From Xiphydria camelus (taxonomy: Eukaryota; Arthropoda; Insecta; Hymenoptera; Xiphydriidae), in NCBI GenBank assembly GCA_963678675.1, contig OY783194.1:34450278-34514277 (forward strand): a stretch of 64,000 nt of DNA, written 5' to 3'. Of the stretch, positions 47,716-60,625 are shown piece after piece. The position numbers and the translations under genes are program-made. The notes beneath the pieces were generated by a model. The model did no database searches. It saw nothing but the letters and a program-made list of their open reading frames with translations, and was not told the origin of the DNA. Numbering within the stretch: position 1 is the first letter of the stretch; each line of letters starts with the position of its first letter.

Positions 47716-50652
47716 ACGCCAAAGGAAGATTCATATACACCCGCTTTGAAATTATTTACAGCGCATGCACTTGAGGCGAAGTGCGCTGTAATCTAGTAAT
47801 CCCATTCGAGTACGCGTCGCATCGTAACTGAAACACGCCGAAGAAAATGACGCGCACGCATAATTGAGGTATGTATCTCCAGTTGGATATAGGCATCGAC
47901 CTCTCCCTCTCTCTCCCTCTCGGGGTCATTCCACCAAAGGCAGCCAATTCCGCGGCTCGGGGCGAAACCAATATCGCAATGTTTCCGCGGAAAGTTCTCC
48001 GGTAATGCCATACAATATCTACTCCAGCTTCCATTACTCCGGTCTGGCTGTGCCTCGCTCCCTCTCCCACCGCTCCCGCGCCGCCATCTCCTCTTCTCGA
48101 GCCGGTGGACCCGCGAAGGAGAGCGCGGAGAGGACGCGGAAGAGGAGAGGAGAGGAGAGCGGAGGGTGGAGAGGAAGGGGAGGGAAAGAAGGAGATTGGC
48201 GGAAAGGGGTGAGGAGGAGGAGGAGGGCTCGGTCGCCCTGCCGCGCGCTCCTTCTTCCTTTTTTCCAATTATCGATAAGACGGAGACGGCGCAATACCGC
48301 GGCCAAACGCAGACGCGCGCGCGCGCGCCCCCCTCGTATTCTGTATAGGTGCGCGCCGTATACCTATACAGTCCTGCGTCCTCCTCGTCTGGCTCGTTCG
48401 CCGGCGATAAAATTGCCTCTCGGTCTTGTTCGATGGTCTCTCTCTCTCTCTCTCTCTTCGCTCTCCTCGCCATCTCGCGCGAGTTCTCCTCCCGCGATTC
48501 TTCTCTCTCGCACTCGCACCGAGCCTCAGCGCGTCTCCGCGGAGTCCGAGGAGAAGGCTCGGACGATTTAACACGATTGGCCGGTGGGAATAAACTGGCA
48601 ACACGCGCATTGGTTCCATCGGTTCCATTGGCTCTCGCTCGCTCCTGGCCTCGATCGGCCGTCACCGCGTGACGGGAGCGCGGGCACGTTCCACCGCGCG
48701 GCGCGGCTCGTTAAAGGCCCGTTCCCGCCGCGCTATTTTTCCGTTTCCGCGAATAGCGCCTCATTACGGCTGTCGCCGCGTGACTCTCGCGGAGCGCAGA
48801 GTCGAGGAGCTTCGCGGGCGTATATCGGAAGCTGCGCCGCAGGACGACGCAAGGGCGCGCGCGCGCATGGGAGGGCGGATCGTCGCGGAGTACTTCCGGA
48901 AAGTGTATTCGAGGAGTGCGACTTTTTTTTCGAGACTTCGAAACGCTGCAGGCGAGCTGAAAGACTTGCAAGGGAATCATCCGAATATCGGTAGCCCTCA
49001 GTTCGTCGCCTCGACGTCGACGCCGTCCGGACAGGTGCTCGTTCGAACCTTTTGCTACTCGCGAAAGCTGCGGACGCGGGGAGAGTCGCGCGCGCGCGCG
49101 CGAGAGAGAGAGACTCGACGAGTTATTCAGAGGCGCGATTATGCGGATAGCGTTGGCGGACTTGATGCTCGATTGTCGGGCGCCATGTTTGATTGCCGTT
49201 GGTCGTCCACGAGGAATTACCATAACTCTCCGTGGAATCTCTCCTCTCCCTCAGCTTATATTCCTTCTCGCGTGTTCTCCGCTCGTTACCCTACCACATC
49301 TACAGGTACTCGAAGAAAGCGACACCTCTCTCGCGAGTAGCTATTCCCGATGACGACGCAGATACGTGCCTACCGGCATCACGCGTTAGGGGATGTTCAT
49401 GGAACTGCAACCCATCACCCTCGCAACCGCAACCAGATCGCCGAGCCTCCCTCACGGCGTGTTATCCCACTTCCTTTTCGCGCGAGTCCAGGTTGCTCGA
49501 TTCGACGCTACTTTGACGGCCGGAGGCGACTCACCACCGGGCCGTGGTCAGGCCTCGCCACGCGGTTAATACTGGATGAATTGGAATTGAATATTATTCC
49601 GGCCCGAGCAAACAGTCTCGGCGCGCGGCGAGCACCGAGTCTGGCTCGTTACATCCATCGGTGAACAGGGACGCGGCGAGAGAAGTCTCTCGACCAAGCC
49701 GGCCAGTAGGTACCTACCCGAACCACCACCTCCGCACGCCCCCCCCTCTCTCTCTCACTCTCGAAATTGTAATTACAACATTGGTAAGTAAATTACAATA
49801 CAATACGGCGAGCGCGTGTTTGGTATTCACAAGATAAACAGCAAACCGTCGGTTTGTGCTCCGAGAACTCGGCTTCCCGCGGCCGTGAGCATAACGCTTT
49901 CCGTATTCACGCAACACACACGCTCCCCCTCCCCCGCCGTCGCGTTCGCGGGACCGACCGTCGCCGCGCTCGCCACTCTCCTCCGCGACGTGTGAGCCGT
50001 GAGTTTTAACCCCGCGCGCGCGCGACCCCGACCGGACGACGACCCTCGCTCGATCGTTCGGCTCGTTCGTAAGTCGTTTAGGAGCGATCGGCGAACGATT
50101 GGTATCGAGAAGGAGGGCGAGGGCCGCGCGCATCTGGCGCACCTGACGGTGGTCAGCCCCTTCCCTCCTTCCTCTCCGCGTCGTCCTCCGCGACGCGGGC
50201 CGGACCCTCCCTTGCAACGTACGCCCGGCAAACAGGTCTCGTAACGTCCGCTCCTTAATGACCATTATTGAAATTTTACTGCCTCTTAATTGGAAATTAA
50301 TAGCCGGTTACCTCGCATCACTCGTTACGGAGTCGGGGCCCAGTGAACGTAAGCCGCTATCGGGTGCAGCGCGAGCGTCGACATGTGTGGGTCCGTATCG
50401 CGGGGCAGTGATTAACGCCGAGACGATCGCTCTTTACTTTGTCGATTCGTCACGGAATCATTTCCAAGTGGAAATGTCTCGCGTGTGTGATACGCACGTG
50501 GAGGACCTTTTTTTCGTATGGGAAAAGGAATTTTGTATAAAGTACACGGATAAATTGAGTAATTAGAGATACTTGACATGGCAGAAGTTGTCCTCGGGAG
50601 TGGAATTAATTTTTGTTTGACGTGTCGAATGAAAATTAATTCTACATTTATG
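47716..50652. promoter_or_regulatory. CpG- and GA-rich block, possible promoter region
   Basis: GA/GGA-rich from 48100 to 48230, CT runs at 48438-48456, then dense CpG to 50250. The composition resembles the 13-16 kb and 21-22 kb blocks. A plus-strand donor-like TTG|GTAAGTAAA lies at 49784 after a CT tract, with no coding frame. Minus-strand frames up to 290 codons start at GTG and follow the repeats. I call no gene. Confidence 0.2.
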
Positions 50653-50806
50653 CACGGTAATAAATTCTACAGTTTGGACCTATATGGTCCACTTTTGGTG
50701 TTAGATAACAATCGAATTATGATTGAACGACACCAGATGTGGTAAATATAGGTCCACACCGGTGTGAAATTGTGTTAAAAATTAACACCACTTTTTTACT
50801 GTGTAG
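50653..50806 (-). mobile_element. Family A MITE, copy 8
   Basis: CACGGTAATAAATTCTACAG to ACCACTTTTTTACTGTGT, with GACACCAGATGTGG in the right half. Confidence 0.9.
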
Positions 50807-52392
50807 CAACATTCAAGATATCCCACAGCCAATAATATCACTGATGTATTTCATACAAGTATATGAGTGCTATGTTGAATTGTAATTCTTGCAAAAAAAA
50901 GTATTTACAATGTATTGCAGTACTGCAGTATTGCAGTTTGCAGAATTGCAATGCTCTACGCTATGTCACTTTCAACAATAACTTTTACCATGTGAAATAT
51001 CTCCAATTACTCCATATTTATTGAGTACTTTGTACAACATTCTTTTTTTCCACGATACACTCTTTACTTATTATAATTATACCCTTAATTTTTTTCGACT
51101 TTCGAATTTCCTTTTCAAAACTCGGAAAACACGGCAAATAACGACTCGCGGTATTTGTACACCAGCGCGAGTTCTTCCGGGGAAGAAAAAAACACCGAGA
51201 GCGCGCGCCGCGGCAATCGAAACGCCGAAGCGTGCAAACGCCGCGCTCCGAAACCGCATTACGAATTCGTGCGTAAGCGAGTGCGGCGGTAGAGGAAGAG
51301 GCCCGAAGTGGGTTGCCTTGTCCACTTATGCGCGGGGCGCCGCTCGAGTGACTTTTCAAACGGAATTTCACCGACATCTGCGGCCTCTCCTTCGCTTCCT
51401 TTCGCTCTACTCCTCGGGGCCCGCCTTGCGCGCGCGCGCGCGCGCGCGCGCTGCCCGCGGTATCTAGACGCGGTGTACGCACGCTCGTACGCAGCGACTG
51501 CGACGGGCCCACGGCCTTACGTGCTCCCCATACGCGTCAGGGGCGAACGAGCGCGACATACGGACGGACGAACGGACGTAGGTGAGCCGCGTACGTGCGT
51601 GTAAACGCACGAAATTGTCCCGGGTGCCGCCGCGGAGGGGCGCGCGAGGGAGGGAGGAAAGACGGTGACTAGGCGCGGGAAACCCGTCGCGCGTGACGGT
51701 GCCGCGGGCGTCGCCGGCGATGCGATATCGTTTACGACTCTATTAGAATTCCGACCGCCCTGATTTGCATCGGGCGAGTTATCGATCGCTTTCGATTAAC
51801 TGCAGAGGCGGTTGGTCGCACGCCGGAAGCGGGGAGCTTTCTTTTTCGACGCCGCGCTCGTCGTCGACTTCGGCGCGCCGGTGGAGAACGTACGGTAGAG
51901 GTACACAGGTGTGACTCGCGCTCGGTCCTTCGCGCGCCGGTCTACGGGGTGGTCCGAAAGAAAGCGGAGCGCAGGAGGGCGCGCGATTATGTGTTGCGGG
52001 CACTCGAGATGCTTCCGTAGATGACGTCAGCGCCCCGGATTTCTCGTTCGACGAACGAATCGCGAGCGAGCCCGTATCGGTAATTAATATTTTTACCCGA
52101 TTCCACCGCGGTTCCTCCCAATTAACGGTCGCAATTAGTCGCGGGCGATATGTTCCCATCTTGATCCTGGTCAGTCGTCCGCTCCGCGCGCTTGTGATGG
52201 CGATAACAGCCGTTACACTTTCACGAGGAGGAAATGCTTTAACCCTGACAACAACGCGTGTTACGCTATGAAGTGCGTGATGTAGTTTTCTTTACTTGGA
52301 TATGATAAATGTGTGTATCGCGATGTAGGTAAGTGTGTATATATATAGTTTATTCGTATAAAATGTTGTTATTTAAATTTAATGAGGATTAT
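50807..52392. other. Unique DNA, no gene seen
   Basis: AT-rich to 51130, then CpG-rich with the 24-bp CG run at 51428-51451, an octamer at 51763-51770 and a TGACGTCA at 52021-52028. No exon identified. Confidence 0.4.
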
Positions 52393-52800
52393 GTTCTGAG
52401 AAAAATAAGTTGATTAAGATAATAAAACGCATCTGGTTAAAGGAGTTTAGGTATTTTAATCAAAATACCAGTGAGTTGAATCAAATATTTAATTATTCCA
52501 ACTACGTGTCTAGTTATTCTAATGAACAAATTCTATGTTTTTCTATATAATTCATATGTGGTTTTGTTCATATATGGATTATACATGATTTCCATATTAA
52601 TCACATAAAGAACTATATATGGATTAGACAAATATTATATATATATATACAAAATCTATATATAGTCCTCACGTGGGTAATGTAGAAATCATATATTATC
52701 CATGTATAACCAAAACTACATATCAATTATATACAAAATACATAAAATTTGTCCGCCTGGGTAGCCAGTTTAACCAAACAAATGGAGGATCCATATGTTA
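52393..52800 (+). mobile_element. Family E MITE interrupted by family D
   Basis: The left piece has TTCTGAGAAAAATAAG, AAAACGCATCTGG and TTATTCTAATGAAC. The right piece after 52761 has AGTTTAACCAAACAAATGG and GAGGATCCATATGTTACC. The E right terminus is lost and family A sequence follows. Confidence 0.8.
52524..52761 (+). mobile_element. Family D MITE nested in E
   Basis: AAATTCTATGTTTTTCTATA at the left mirrors ACATAAAATTTGTCCGCCTGGG at the right. The centre is a TATATATATATA run (52629-52642). The left CCCAGGCGGA end is missing. Confidence 0.8.
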
Positions 52801-52833
52801 CCATATATATATTTATATTTAATTAAAAAAAAA

Positions 52834-52905
52834 GGGACATAGTACATATAATATGTCCACAGCGGTGAAACGGTATTAAAAATTAACACGATTTGTTTAC
52901 TGCGC
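52834..52905 (+). mobile_element. Family A fragment, copy 9
   Basis: AATATGTCCACAGCGGTGAAACGG and TATTAAAAATTAACACGATTTGTTTACTG are one end of family A in inverse orientation; the other end is missing. Confidence 0.7.
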
Positions 52906-55900
52906 AGGAAAGTATCGGATTGACTATAACCGCGTCGTATTTTTACACGGCGTGTGCCACCCTTAAAATTTGACGAAGAATCGAAATCCCGAGGGAGCGC
53001 GCGCCGCGGGATCGCAAAATCGAACGTTTTCACGAGCCAACGGAGCGCGCGGCATTCGCGCCTCCCGTGTACCGGGGGACTATTAACCTCCGCAGTAACG
53101 TGTGAAAACGGCTGTAAATTTCGGTCGGGCATAATGGGCGCCCGGGCTTTAAAGATGTATAAGGACCCCCGGCATCCACGAAACCCTCGCACGCGCGTTC
53201 CCGCGCTTCGTAAGAATGTCTAGTAATACACTCCGCGCCTCCTCTCTCTCGCCCCATCGCGAGAGAGCAAAGGGGTAAGTAAGCCAGAGCTCTTCTACGG
53301 CCACATAAACATAAATTATCAGCTGGTAATTACAAGATACAGCGCTTCTGCTGCCTCTCTTGCACACACCCCCCACCCCTCGCTAATCCAGAGACGCACC
53401 GCGTATAAGGAGTATAAGAGGGCAAGAGAGTACCCCTCCCACCCCCACACCCCCGGCGAACGGAACGGAACAGAACGACTCCTAATTGTTATATACATTC
53501 CATTAGGCTAATTGCTGAATTAAGACTTCTGCTAAGAGTATAGCGCGCTACGCGTATAGCCAGATAATTATGGTATTATGAATGACGATCGAGCCGCGAG
53601 AGCAGCGAACTGCGGGATAAGTTCAGCGAACGCGTAATCCGGAGGAGTTTCGAACGGGAGATGCAATTTTGTCACAAAATTCGCAATCAGCCGAAACTTT
53701 TGCGCGTGTGCGGAAAATCGAACGGCTTCGGACCATCGCGTTCTACTTTTCTCGACCTACCAGCCGATCCTTCAGCACTTCACCTCCGCGCGAACGGGTC
53801 CAGTTCGACCAGTTCTCGTGTTGCTCTTTCTCCACCCGCGCCTCTCTCTCTCTCTCTCTCTCCTTCTCTCTCTTGCAGGAGGGCAGACGCACAAAACATA
53901 ATACAGTGCGTAAGTTAAATTTATTCCCGCGTGTCTTACTTCGCCGGTTTCTTATGCTTATGCCGACTCGCGTATGCGTGTGAGTAATTAAAGAGAGCGA
54001 CTGTCACATCCGGCGACCCACGCGAGAAGGGTGCGGCCTCTGGCCCTCCCTGTCCGCCCTGCTGGGCAGCCCCGAGCCACGTCACTCTCACCTCCGTCTC
54101 CCTGCCTCCTTCTTTCGTCCTCGCTACCTCGTTTTTCAATCCGCCTCCTTTCTTCTTCTCTCCGCCGAATCTCGAGGCACTTTACATTCGCGTTTTTTTC
54201 GTCGCGAGTGTCTCGCGACGATGACTCTTTCCGGCGATTAATCGACGGTGTCGTCACGGAAAAACTTTGGCGGTCGCGCTGAGTTACGCTCGCGGAATTC
54301 TCGAAGCGAACCAGTTCATCGTCGCGAGTAACTTCTTCTTCCACGGGGGAGGGAGACCGCTTTTGCGGGTCCCTTATACGCGAGGCGAAAGGGGTATGTA
54401 TCACACCTGGAGTCGTAAAACTCGGCGGACGGGGGTTGCATTCCGCCGGCGTCTTGGCTAATAAATAATTAAAACTTTTGTTTCGAAGGTGGCGCTGATG
54501 CACGGTCCCGAGTGTCCCCGCGCCGCTAAATAATCGCACTTTATGAATTAAGGTTATGTTTTATGTTAAAAGATTCGCTCGGCATCTGTTTCTAATTACC
54601 CGTTAATGGCTATAGCGCCGGCAGTAAGGCATTTGTTACTATTAGCCCCGCGTACGGTGGGCACCCATCGGCGTGAAGTCACCCTTCGGTGCAAAAGGCC
54701 TACATCTCTCGTTCTCGAGGCTATACAATTTGCGAGATCCCGAAAGTTCCAATTTTTTGTTCACTTTTCATCTTAAATTATACGATCTTTTGTATTGCAG
54801 AATCAGTAAAATAAACGAAACGGTGGTGGTTTAGCCGGTTCGAATACACGGATTCACAAGTCGAACCTCGGTGAGATGGCTGCGAGGGGAAAGGGGTGGT
54901 TTTGGCAGTCGTTAAGTGCAACCGTGCAATAGGGATGCTGTAGCTCACTTGTTAACTCGGGGTAAGGGGCATGCTAAGGCTGGCTGGCAGCCGTTATCTC
55001 GCTCGAACCCCAGCTAACCGTAAATCAAGGATTTCTTTTAACGAGCATTAATTGTTTTTGCGATAGCGAGAATTGCTTCTGGGGGTTGTTACGGCTAACG
55101 GCGACCGAGCTCGATATTTGCCATCTAGTCAAACGCGCGAATGGCATCGTTTGTTACACGGAGGAATGCGATGAACGATCGAAATATCTTTCCAAATTAT
55201 CGCGTTCACTTTTTGGTGAAAATTTTAGGACATTTCTTCAAATGTATTTTTATTTCATACAATTCAATCAATCATATCGAATCAATTCAAGTATCGAATG
55301 TATTTCAAATTACAGTCAAAGAATAATTTTAAATTAAAATTAAGACAGTCAACTAAAATATAACGTAGAGGCAAAGCTCGTTCGTCAATCTCACGAACGA
55401 TTTTAAAGCGCGTCCACAACCCTTCGTCGCGTCCTCCATTTCGTTCCCAAACAGTCATTGTTCCCGAACGTACCCATTCGCACCGCATCCCCCGCGAAGG
55501 GGTCGCGATAAACAATCATGGACAATACTTTGCCGAGGTGGCGCGGCTACGGCTAGAATTACTTTAATGCCGGTGCAATGTATCCCACCCTCCTTCGAGC
55601 CCGAGGAACATTAGACCGAAGAGAACGGCGCGCAGGGGGCGGTGGTGGGGAGGGTCGGTAATAGTACAGCAGCGAATACAACTCTTTGGGCCATAGATCA
55701 ATGGCTGGCAATTATTGTAAGTTCATTAGAGCCTGTGGCCCGTGTCTCTTCGCCTCCCCCGCAACCCTTCCGGCAATTCTCCCGAAAGACGTTTCTCTCC
55801 TTCAAGCGCTCGCACCACACCCTCTCCCGGCCTCGTCGAGAGCCCCCCGCGCCACTCTCACGAGCTGAAATTGCGACATTCCGCGCGAAACGCCGAAACT

Positions 55901-56144
55901 ATTTGACTCCGTAATTTGTGATTGTAGTTTATTGCACGGATGGACGGCGCTGCTGTTCTATCACAGCCGTTACGCGGTGCTCGCATCCCCCTGCGGACCC
56001 CGCACGGTCGACCCTCGAAGGGGTTCGCATTCCTTTGACGAGGCAGCAGGCGGCGACGGCAGGTGCGCGATGGTCGCATCGATGGCTTTTTACGCGAAGA
56101 AGTCGATGAGGCGAATACCGAAAAAATACATTTTCGACCAAACA
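52906..56144. other. Unique DNA, no gene seen
   Basis: CpG-rich except 55080-55370. CT run at 53847-53866. TA-rich TAATTACC blocks at 54590-54660 look evenly constrained but carry no recognisable motif. No exon. Confidence 0.4.
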
Positions 56145-56398
56145 CACCCAGGGAAAAGGTCTAGTTGAATGCGAATCTAATAAACAAATTTATTTGAGAG
56201 GGATAGGAGTTTATTCAACTCCAAAAAAATCTATTTGAATTTGATTGATGTTCTACTTGGTTCGTTCTCGATTAAAAATGTATGTGAAATATTTATCTAA
56301 TTCAAATAGACTTTTGCTCGACGTGAATAAATTCCTGTTTATCTCAAATACATTTTTCTATCAGATTCGTATTCAACAAAGATCTTTTCCTTCAGTGC
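56145..56398 (+). mobile_element. Family G MITE
   Basis: CACCCAGGGAAAAGGTCTAG to AGATCTTTTCCTTCAGTG. The body TTTATTTGAGAGGGATAGG mirrors CCTGTTTATCTCAAATAC. Confidence 0.85.
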
Positions 56399-57097
56399 AA
56401 GCTGGACTACGTGAAGAAAAACAGGAATTAAAATTGATGGGACGCGTTTGGACGGAATTTTATCAAAGCTGGAGATACTGCCGCCGCAAAAATATCTGAC
56501 TATTATGGATGCAACAAAAAATGAAATACCAGGGACTAGAATTATCGCTAGTCTCTATAAGTTTGTTCAGTTATCGCGATCTCGACGATCGACGGCGCTG
56601 GAAGGGAATGACTGACGCCACCACGGTGGAAGAGGGAGAACTAATTCCAGTAACGATGCCGAGCGGGAGGGTGTACGGGATTAATCCGCGTTAAAAACAA
56701 AAAGTAAACGAAGAGGGGCTCGAAGATAAGACGGAGACAATACGAGAACGAGGCGAGAGTAAGTGGAGGTATACGGGGTCGGCGAAGAGGGGGGCGCCGG
56801 GGCGAAACAGAGCGAGCCGGCGTAAGCAGGGGTTCAAAATAATCCAGCAAAAATTTCAATCAGCAAAATGCGTTACATATTCATATCTCCCCGCCACTCG
56901 ACCGAGCCATAAATAAAGGAAGTTATATCGTCTGCAAATTGTGCGCGAATACAGGCGCGTAACGCGATAATTTCAAGTACACTTAAGATAGTGCACGCCG
57001 CGAAGCGTTAGAGAGTGTAGAGATATTTTCAGGATTATTATTTTTTCATCAAAATGGATGAGTTACTCTAAAAAAAAAAATAAAACCGTTTCCTGCA
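56399..57097. other. Unique DNA, no gene seen
   Basis: Nothing identified. Confidence 0.4.
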
Positions 57098-57285
57098 CGG
57101 AAAAAGAACTCGTAGCAATTACAAAGTTTGCAATTTCTACAAGCTTTACTATAATTTTTACCAAAATTGTAATTGTCGTAACGACAAATTGGCCTTGTCC
57201 CGAAATTCACCACAAACTTTGCAAATGCTATGGTTAATTTTTTTTTCGTTTGCGGTATTCTTTCGAATAAACATTTCCCAGTGCA
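57098..57285 (+). mobile_element. Family K MITE
   Basis: GCAATTACAAAGTTTGCAA faces ACCACAAACTTTGCAAATGC. ACTATAATTTTTACC, AATTGTCGTAACGACAAATTGG and CCTTGTCCC match 12840-12960. Confidence 0.75.
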
Positions 57286-58405
57286 GCGCGTCTTCGATAA
57301 CCTCGAGCCATTATCTCGCAACTCGCTCGTCTCCGATTCGACGCAAACTACATCCAGGCGTAAAAATCGCGCCCGCGACAAGTCGGTTTCGGCGTCTCGC
57401 CCGCCGCCGCGGAGCGCCTCGATCCGCGCCCGCAAACCAGTAGTTAAAAGTTACAAGAGGATCCGTTGAGAAATTCCAGACGGTTTCCAGACGGTTGCAA
57501 ATTGCAATCACGAGCGGAGCGATAATTGTCGCGCGGTAGTCGCGTAACGACAATTTTCGTGTCGTCACACAGCGTTCACCCGGGGAACAGTAATTGCCCT
57601 ATTGCATCTCCCGCGACATTATCGAGGTGGGTGTACACCGCGACCTACGGGAGAGCGAGCCGCCGAGATCGGAGTGGTGGGGGGAGTGCGTCGCGCTCGA
57701 TAGCGCGCTCCTCTTCGGAAACAGGTGAACGGAATCGGAAGACGGAAGCGACTTCGCTCCTTTGGACGTTAAACGCGGCGCGACGCGGGTTGGGCAGGGG
57801 ATGGAGAGGGCGCGGGAGGAAGAGCGTCGTCGTGAGGGGGGGGTGTAAGTCTCGTGGGGTCTTATTTTTTCATCCCCTTTCAGACCGGAGACTTACACCA
57901 CTCACAGCCCCGAGACCGCGCGCTCAGCCTTCGTCGCAATAAATAATAAATAATTCTTAAAACAGTCGCCTATACATCATTGTGTCATTTTGCCCACCTA
58001 CCGGCACAACAGAACGACGCACCGGAAAATTTATCGATGCTAATTTTCTAGCGGCGACGGTGAAGACGCCGCGGGAAAGAATTGTATCCCGTGTGTCCCC
58101 GCCCCGCGCGACGTTTTCGCGGCGACGGGAGCTTTCCCTCTCCGAGCGGAAGGGCCAAAGCTCCTTTTAAATTCAGGCTTTTCTTTCGGCCGCCGCACCG
58201 ACGGCCGTCTCGAGTGCGACTCGCGGCAGATTCGTGGTCCGGCCTACGGAGATCGAGTTGCATTTATTTCCATAGCTTCTTAGTCAAAATAAACGAGAAA
58301 ATGCATCGATTATTAAAATGATCTGCGCGAAATTGTCAATTTAATTTTCTCGCGCGGTCTACGTTTTCTAAGCCAACTTGCAATCTGGAAAATCGCGCTT
58401 GCCTG
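57286..58405. other. Unique CpG-rich DNA, no gene seen
   Basis: Nothing identified beyond compositional frames. Confidence 0.4.
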
Positions 58406-58777
58406 TACTGAGAAAAATAATTGCAGGGGTGCCAAGAGAAGTTTCCTTGGATAAAAAAAATTATATAATTTCCGGATCAAGCCATGGTTTTCTTCGTGCG
58501 AGAAAATATTTGACAGGCTCGAGTAATTATTTTTTTTTTTCGCGTAGGAAGAATTTCTCATTACAACAAAGGTAATTTTAAGTCAAGAATATACATTTTT
58601 CGATCAAAAATTTGTATTCTTAACCCTTGAACAGTCAGGATGAGTCATGGACCATTGAAGAGATAAAACGTATTCATACTTTACGTGTGACTAGTTAAAA
58701 AAGATACAAATTTTTAGGATCATATGTTCTTAATTCAAGACATATTTTTTTACACTATCAATTATTTCTCTCAGTGT
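58406..58777 (+). mobile_element. Family L element
   Basis: TACTGAGAAAAATAATTG to CAATTATTTCTCTCAGTG. It shares ATCAAGCCATGGTTTTCTT and GCGAGAAAATATTTGACAGG with the reversed copy at 33285-33340. Confidence 0.75.
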
Positions 58778-60203
58778 GCGCTCCATTCGTCGTAGTTCTT
58801 CTCCGGGAAAAATAACCGAGACACAACCACCTCGTCTGTACCATTCCTGAGCAGCCTGCCACGCCGCGTACCATACACCTCCGCTGAGAAGTGATTTAGG
58901 CAACGCAATTTAGCGGTAACCTCACTTCCGTTGCACAACGCAGCCGACTGCACGTGCCGAGCGCGGCCTGCCGTCAATCCCCGACCACCTTTTACATTTT
59001 ATTATTGCCTCTCCGTTTGTATTACTGTCATTAACGCCGCACTGTTTTGCCACAGCCGCGTAATTAAATACGAAATTATACGTTTATTCGTAATTGCCCT
59101 GAATTTAGCAATATTTAATTTGCGTTTACGCCGCGCTATACATACGGCGACAGTTCCGCAGTCCGCTTCACCGTCCTATCCCGCTCGGCTCTCCCCCCGC
59201 GCCACCACCTTCGGAATTGGACCGGCCCAACTTCGTGATTGCGTTTTAATTCTTCGCGCGATAACGGGCGGACGTGGGGGTGCGATTCGAGGCTCGCGCC
59301 AATGGCGATCGCATTACCGTGCTCCATCGGGAGTGCGCGGCGCGCGTATAGGTATCTCCTACATGCAACTGCACTTTCGGGAACTGGGATCGCTCCGCGG
59401 ATGCAGTTTCCTCGTGATGGGTACCCGGTATACCCGGGGGAGAGCGCGGGGTTGTTTCGCCCGCAATGGCGGATACACGCTTTGGCCGCGATTATCCGCT
59501 TATACCGCCGCGCGCGTGGACTTTGGACGCGCGGCGAGCTGATAATAGACATTTGGAAAGGCGCCGCTCCCTCCTCCTCGCCGCGCGCGGCATCGGACAA
59601 AAAGTCACCGATCGCGCTCGGTCATCGCACGCAACCGCGGGCCATTCGGAGATCCTTACGCGCGTGGATCTCTCGATCCTCGCTCGCGGTCGGGACTGCG
59701 CGCTCTCTCTCTCTCTCTCTCTTCTCGTGAAATTACCGAAATTACGAGCAATCGCTTCCGAGAAGCTCGGCGTTCCTCGGAATCCCAATCGAGAAATGTA
59801 AATAATGATTTGTGTAAATGATTCCTAGTACAGAGCGTCGAGAGGATCGCGGCGCGGCGCATCCGCCGACCGAAGTAAAGGGTGCGCCGCGCGGAGCGTG
59901 CGGCCGAGAGGCGAGAGACAACGGCGACAACAATTTCGGTCATAATGCCCCGCTAATGGAGTCAGAGTAAATAATCATTTCGCTCTCGGATGGATGCAGG
60001 GTGCTTATCGCCTCGTTACTCCTATACGGAGTCAGTCGTTAGTCGGGGGGTGGGCGCGAAGGGGGGTTGGGATTTGTGTGAAGCGAAGGAGGAGGAACGC
60101 CATAAAGCAATCATCCTACTTGATGATTCGTGGTATACTACCGTCCGTCCGTCAGTCGGTCGTTCGCGTTCGGTGCGAGCGTCTGGTCTATTCTTTGGTC
60201 TAG

Positions 60204-60241
<38 letters not shown>

Positions 60242-60429
60242 TCTCACTCGCGGGTGGAGATCCACCCGGTGACCACCGCGGTGCGCGCGATTACCTACGG
60301 TTCGCCGCGCGTGACGCGTGACTCGCGCGAGATGACGCATAGGAGAGATCCTCGCGAGAAGAACGACGAGAATACATTAGCCATGCGTGGATGACCTTGG
60401 ATCGGATCGGTATTGAACTCGCTATAGGA
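58778..60429. other. Unique CpG-rich DNA, no gene seen
   Basis: CT runs at 59703-59722 and 60205-60237. Long frames on both strands at 59130-59730 overlap and cancel each other as evidence. Confidence 0.4.
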
Positions 60430-60625
60430 TTATAGCTAGACTATAAATAATTTGTATTTTTAATATACTTTCATACAAAACTTCTTTTCATTAATACGTT
60501 TCCTTGTGAAATTTTCTTTAGAAATATCATAACGGAGTATATTGAGCTTCATAATCACATATTAGGTAAAAGCTTTATATACAATTATATCAAATATAGG
60601 TACAGTTTTTTTACGGTTTTCTCCC
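60430..60625. mobile_element. Family B MITE, diverged copy
   Basis: TTGTATTTTTAATATAC at the left, ATAACGGAGTATATTGAG and TTCATAATCACATATTA in the middle, AAAAGCTTTATATAC at the right. Confidence 0.75.

Noticed and set aside
47793..48665. 290-codon minus-strand frame
   Set aside because: Starts at GTG and is built from GA/CT repeats (Arg-Glu and Ser-Leu stretches); the opposite strand is open too.
54836..54852. GGTTCGAAT, like a tRNA B box
   Set aside because: No matching stems and no A box upstream.
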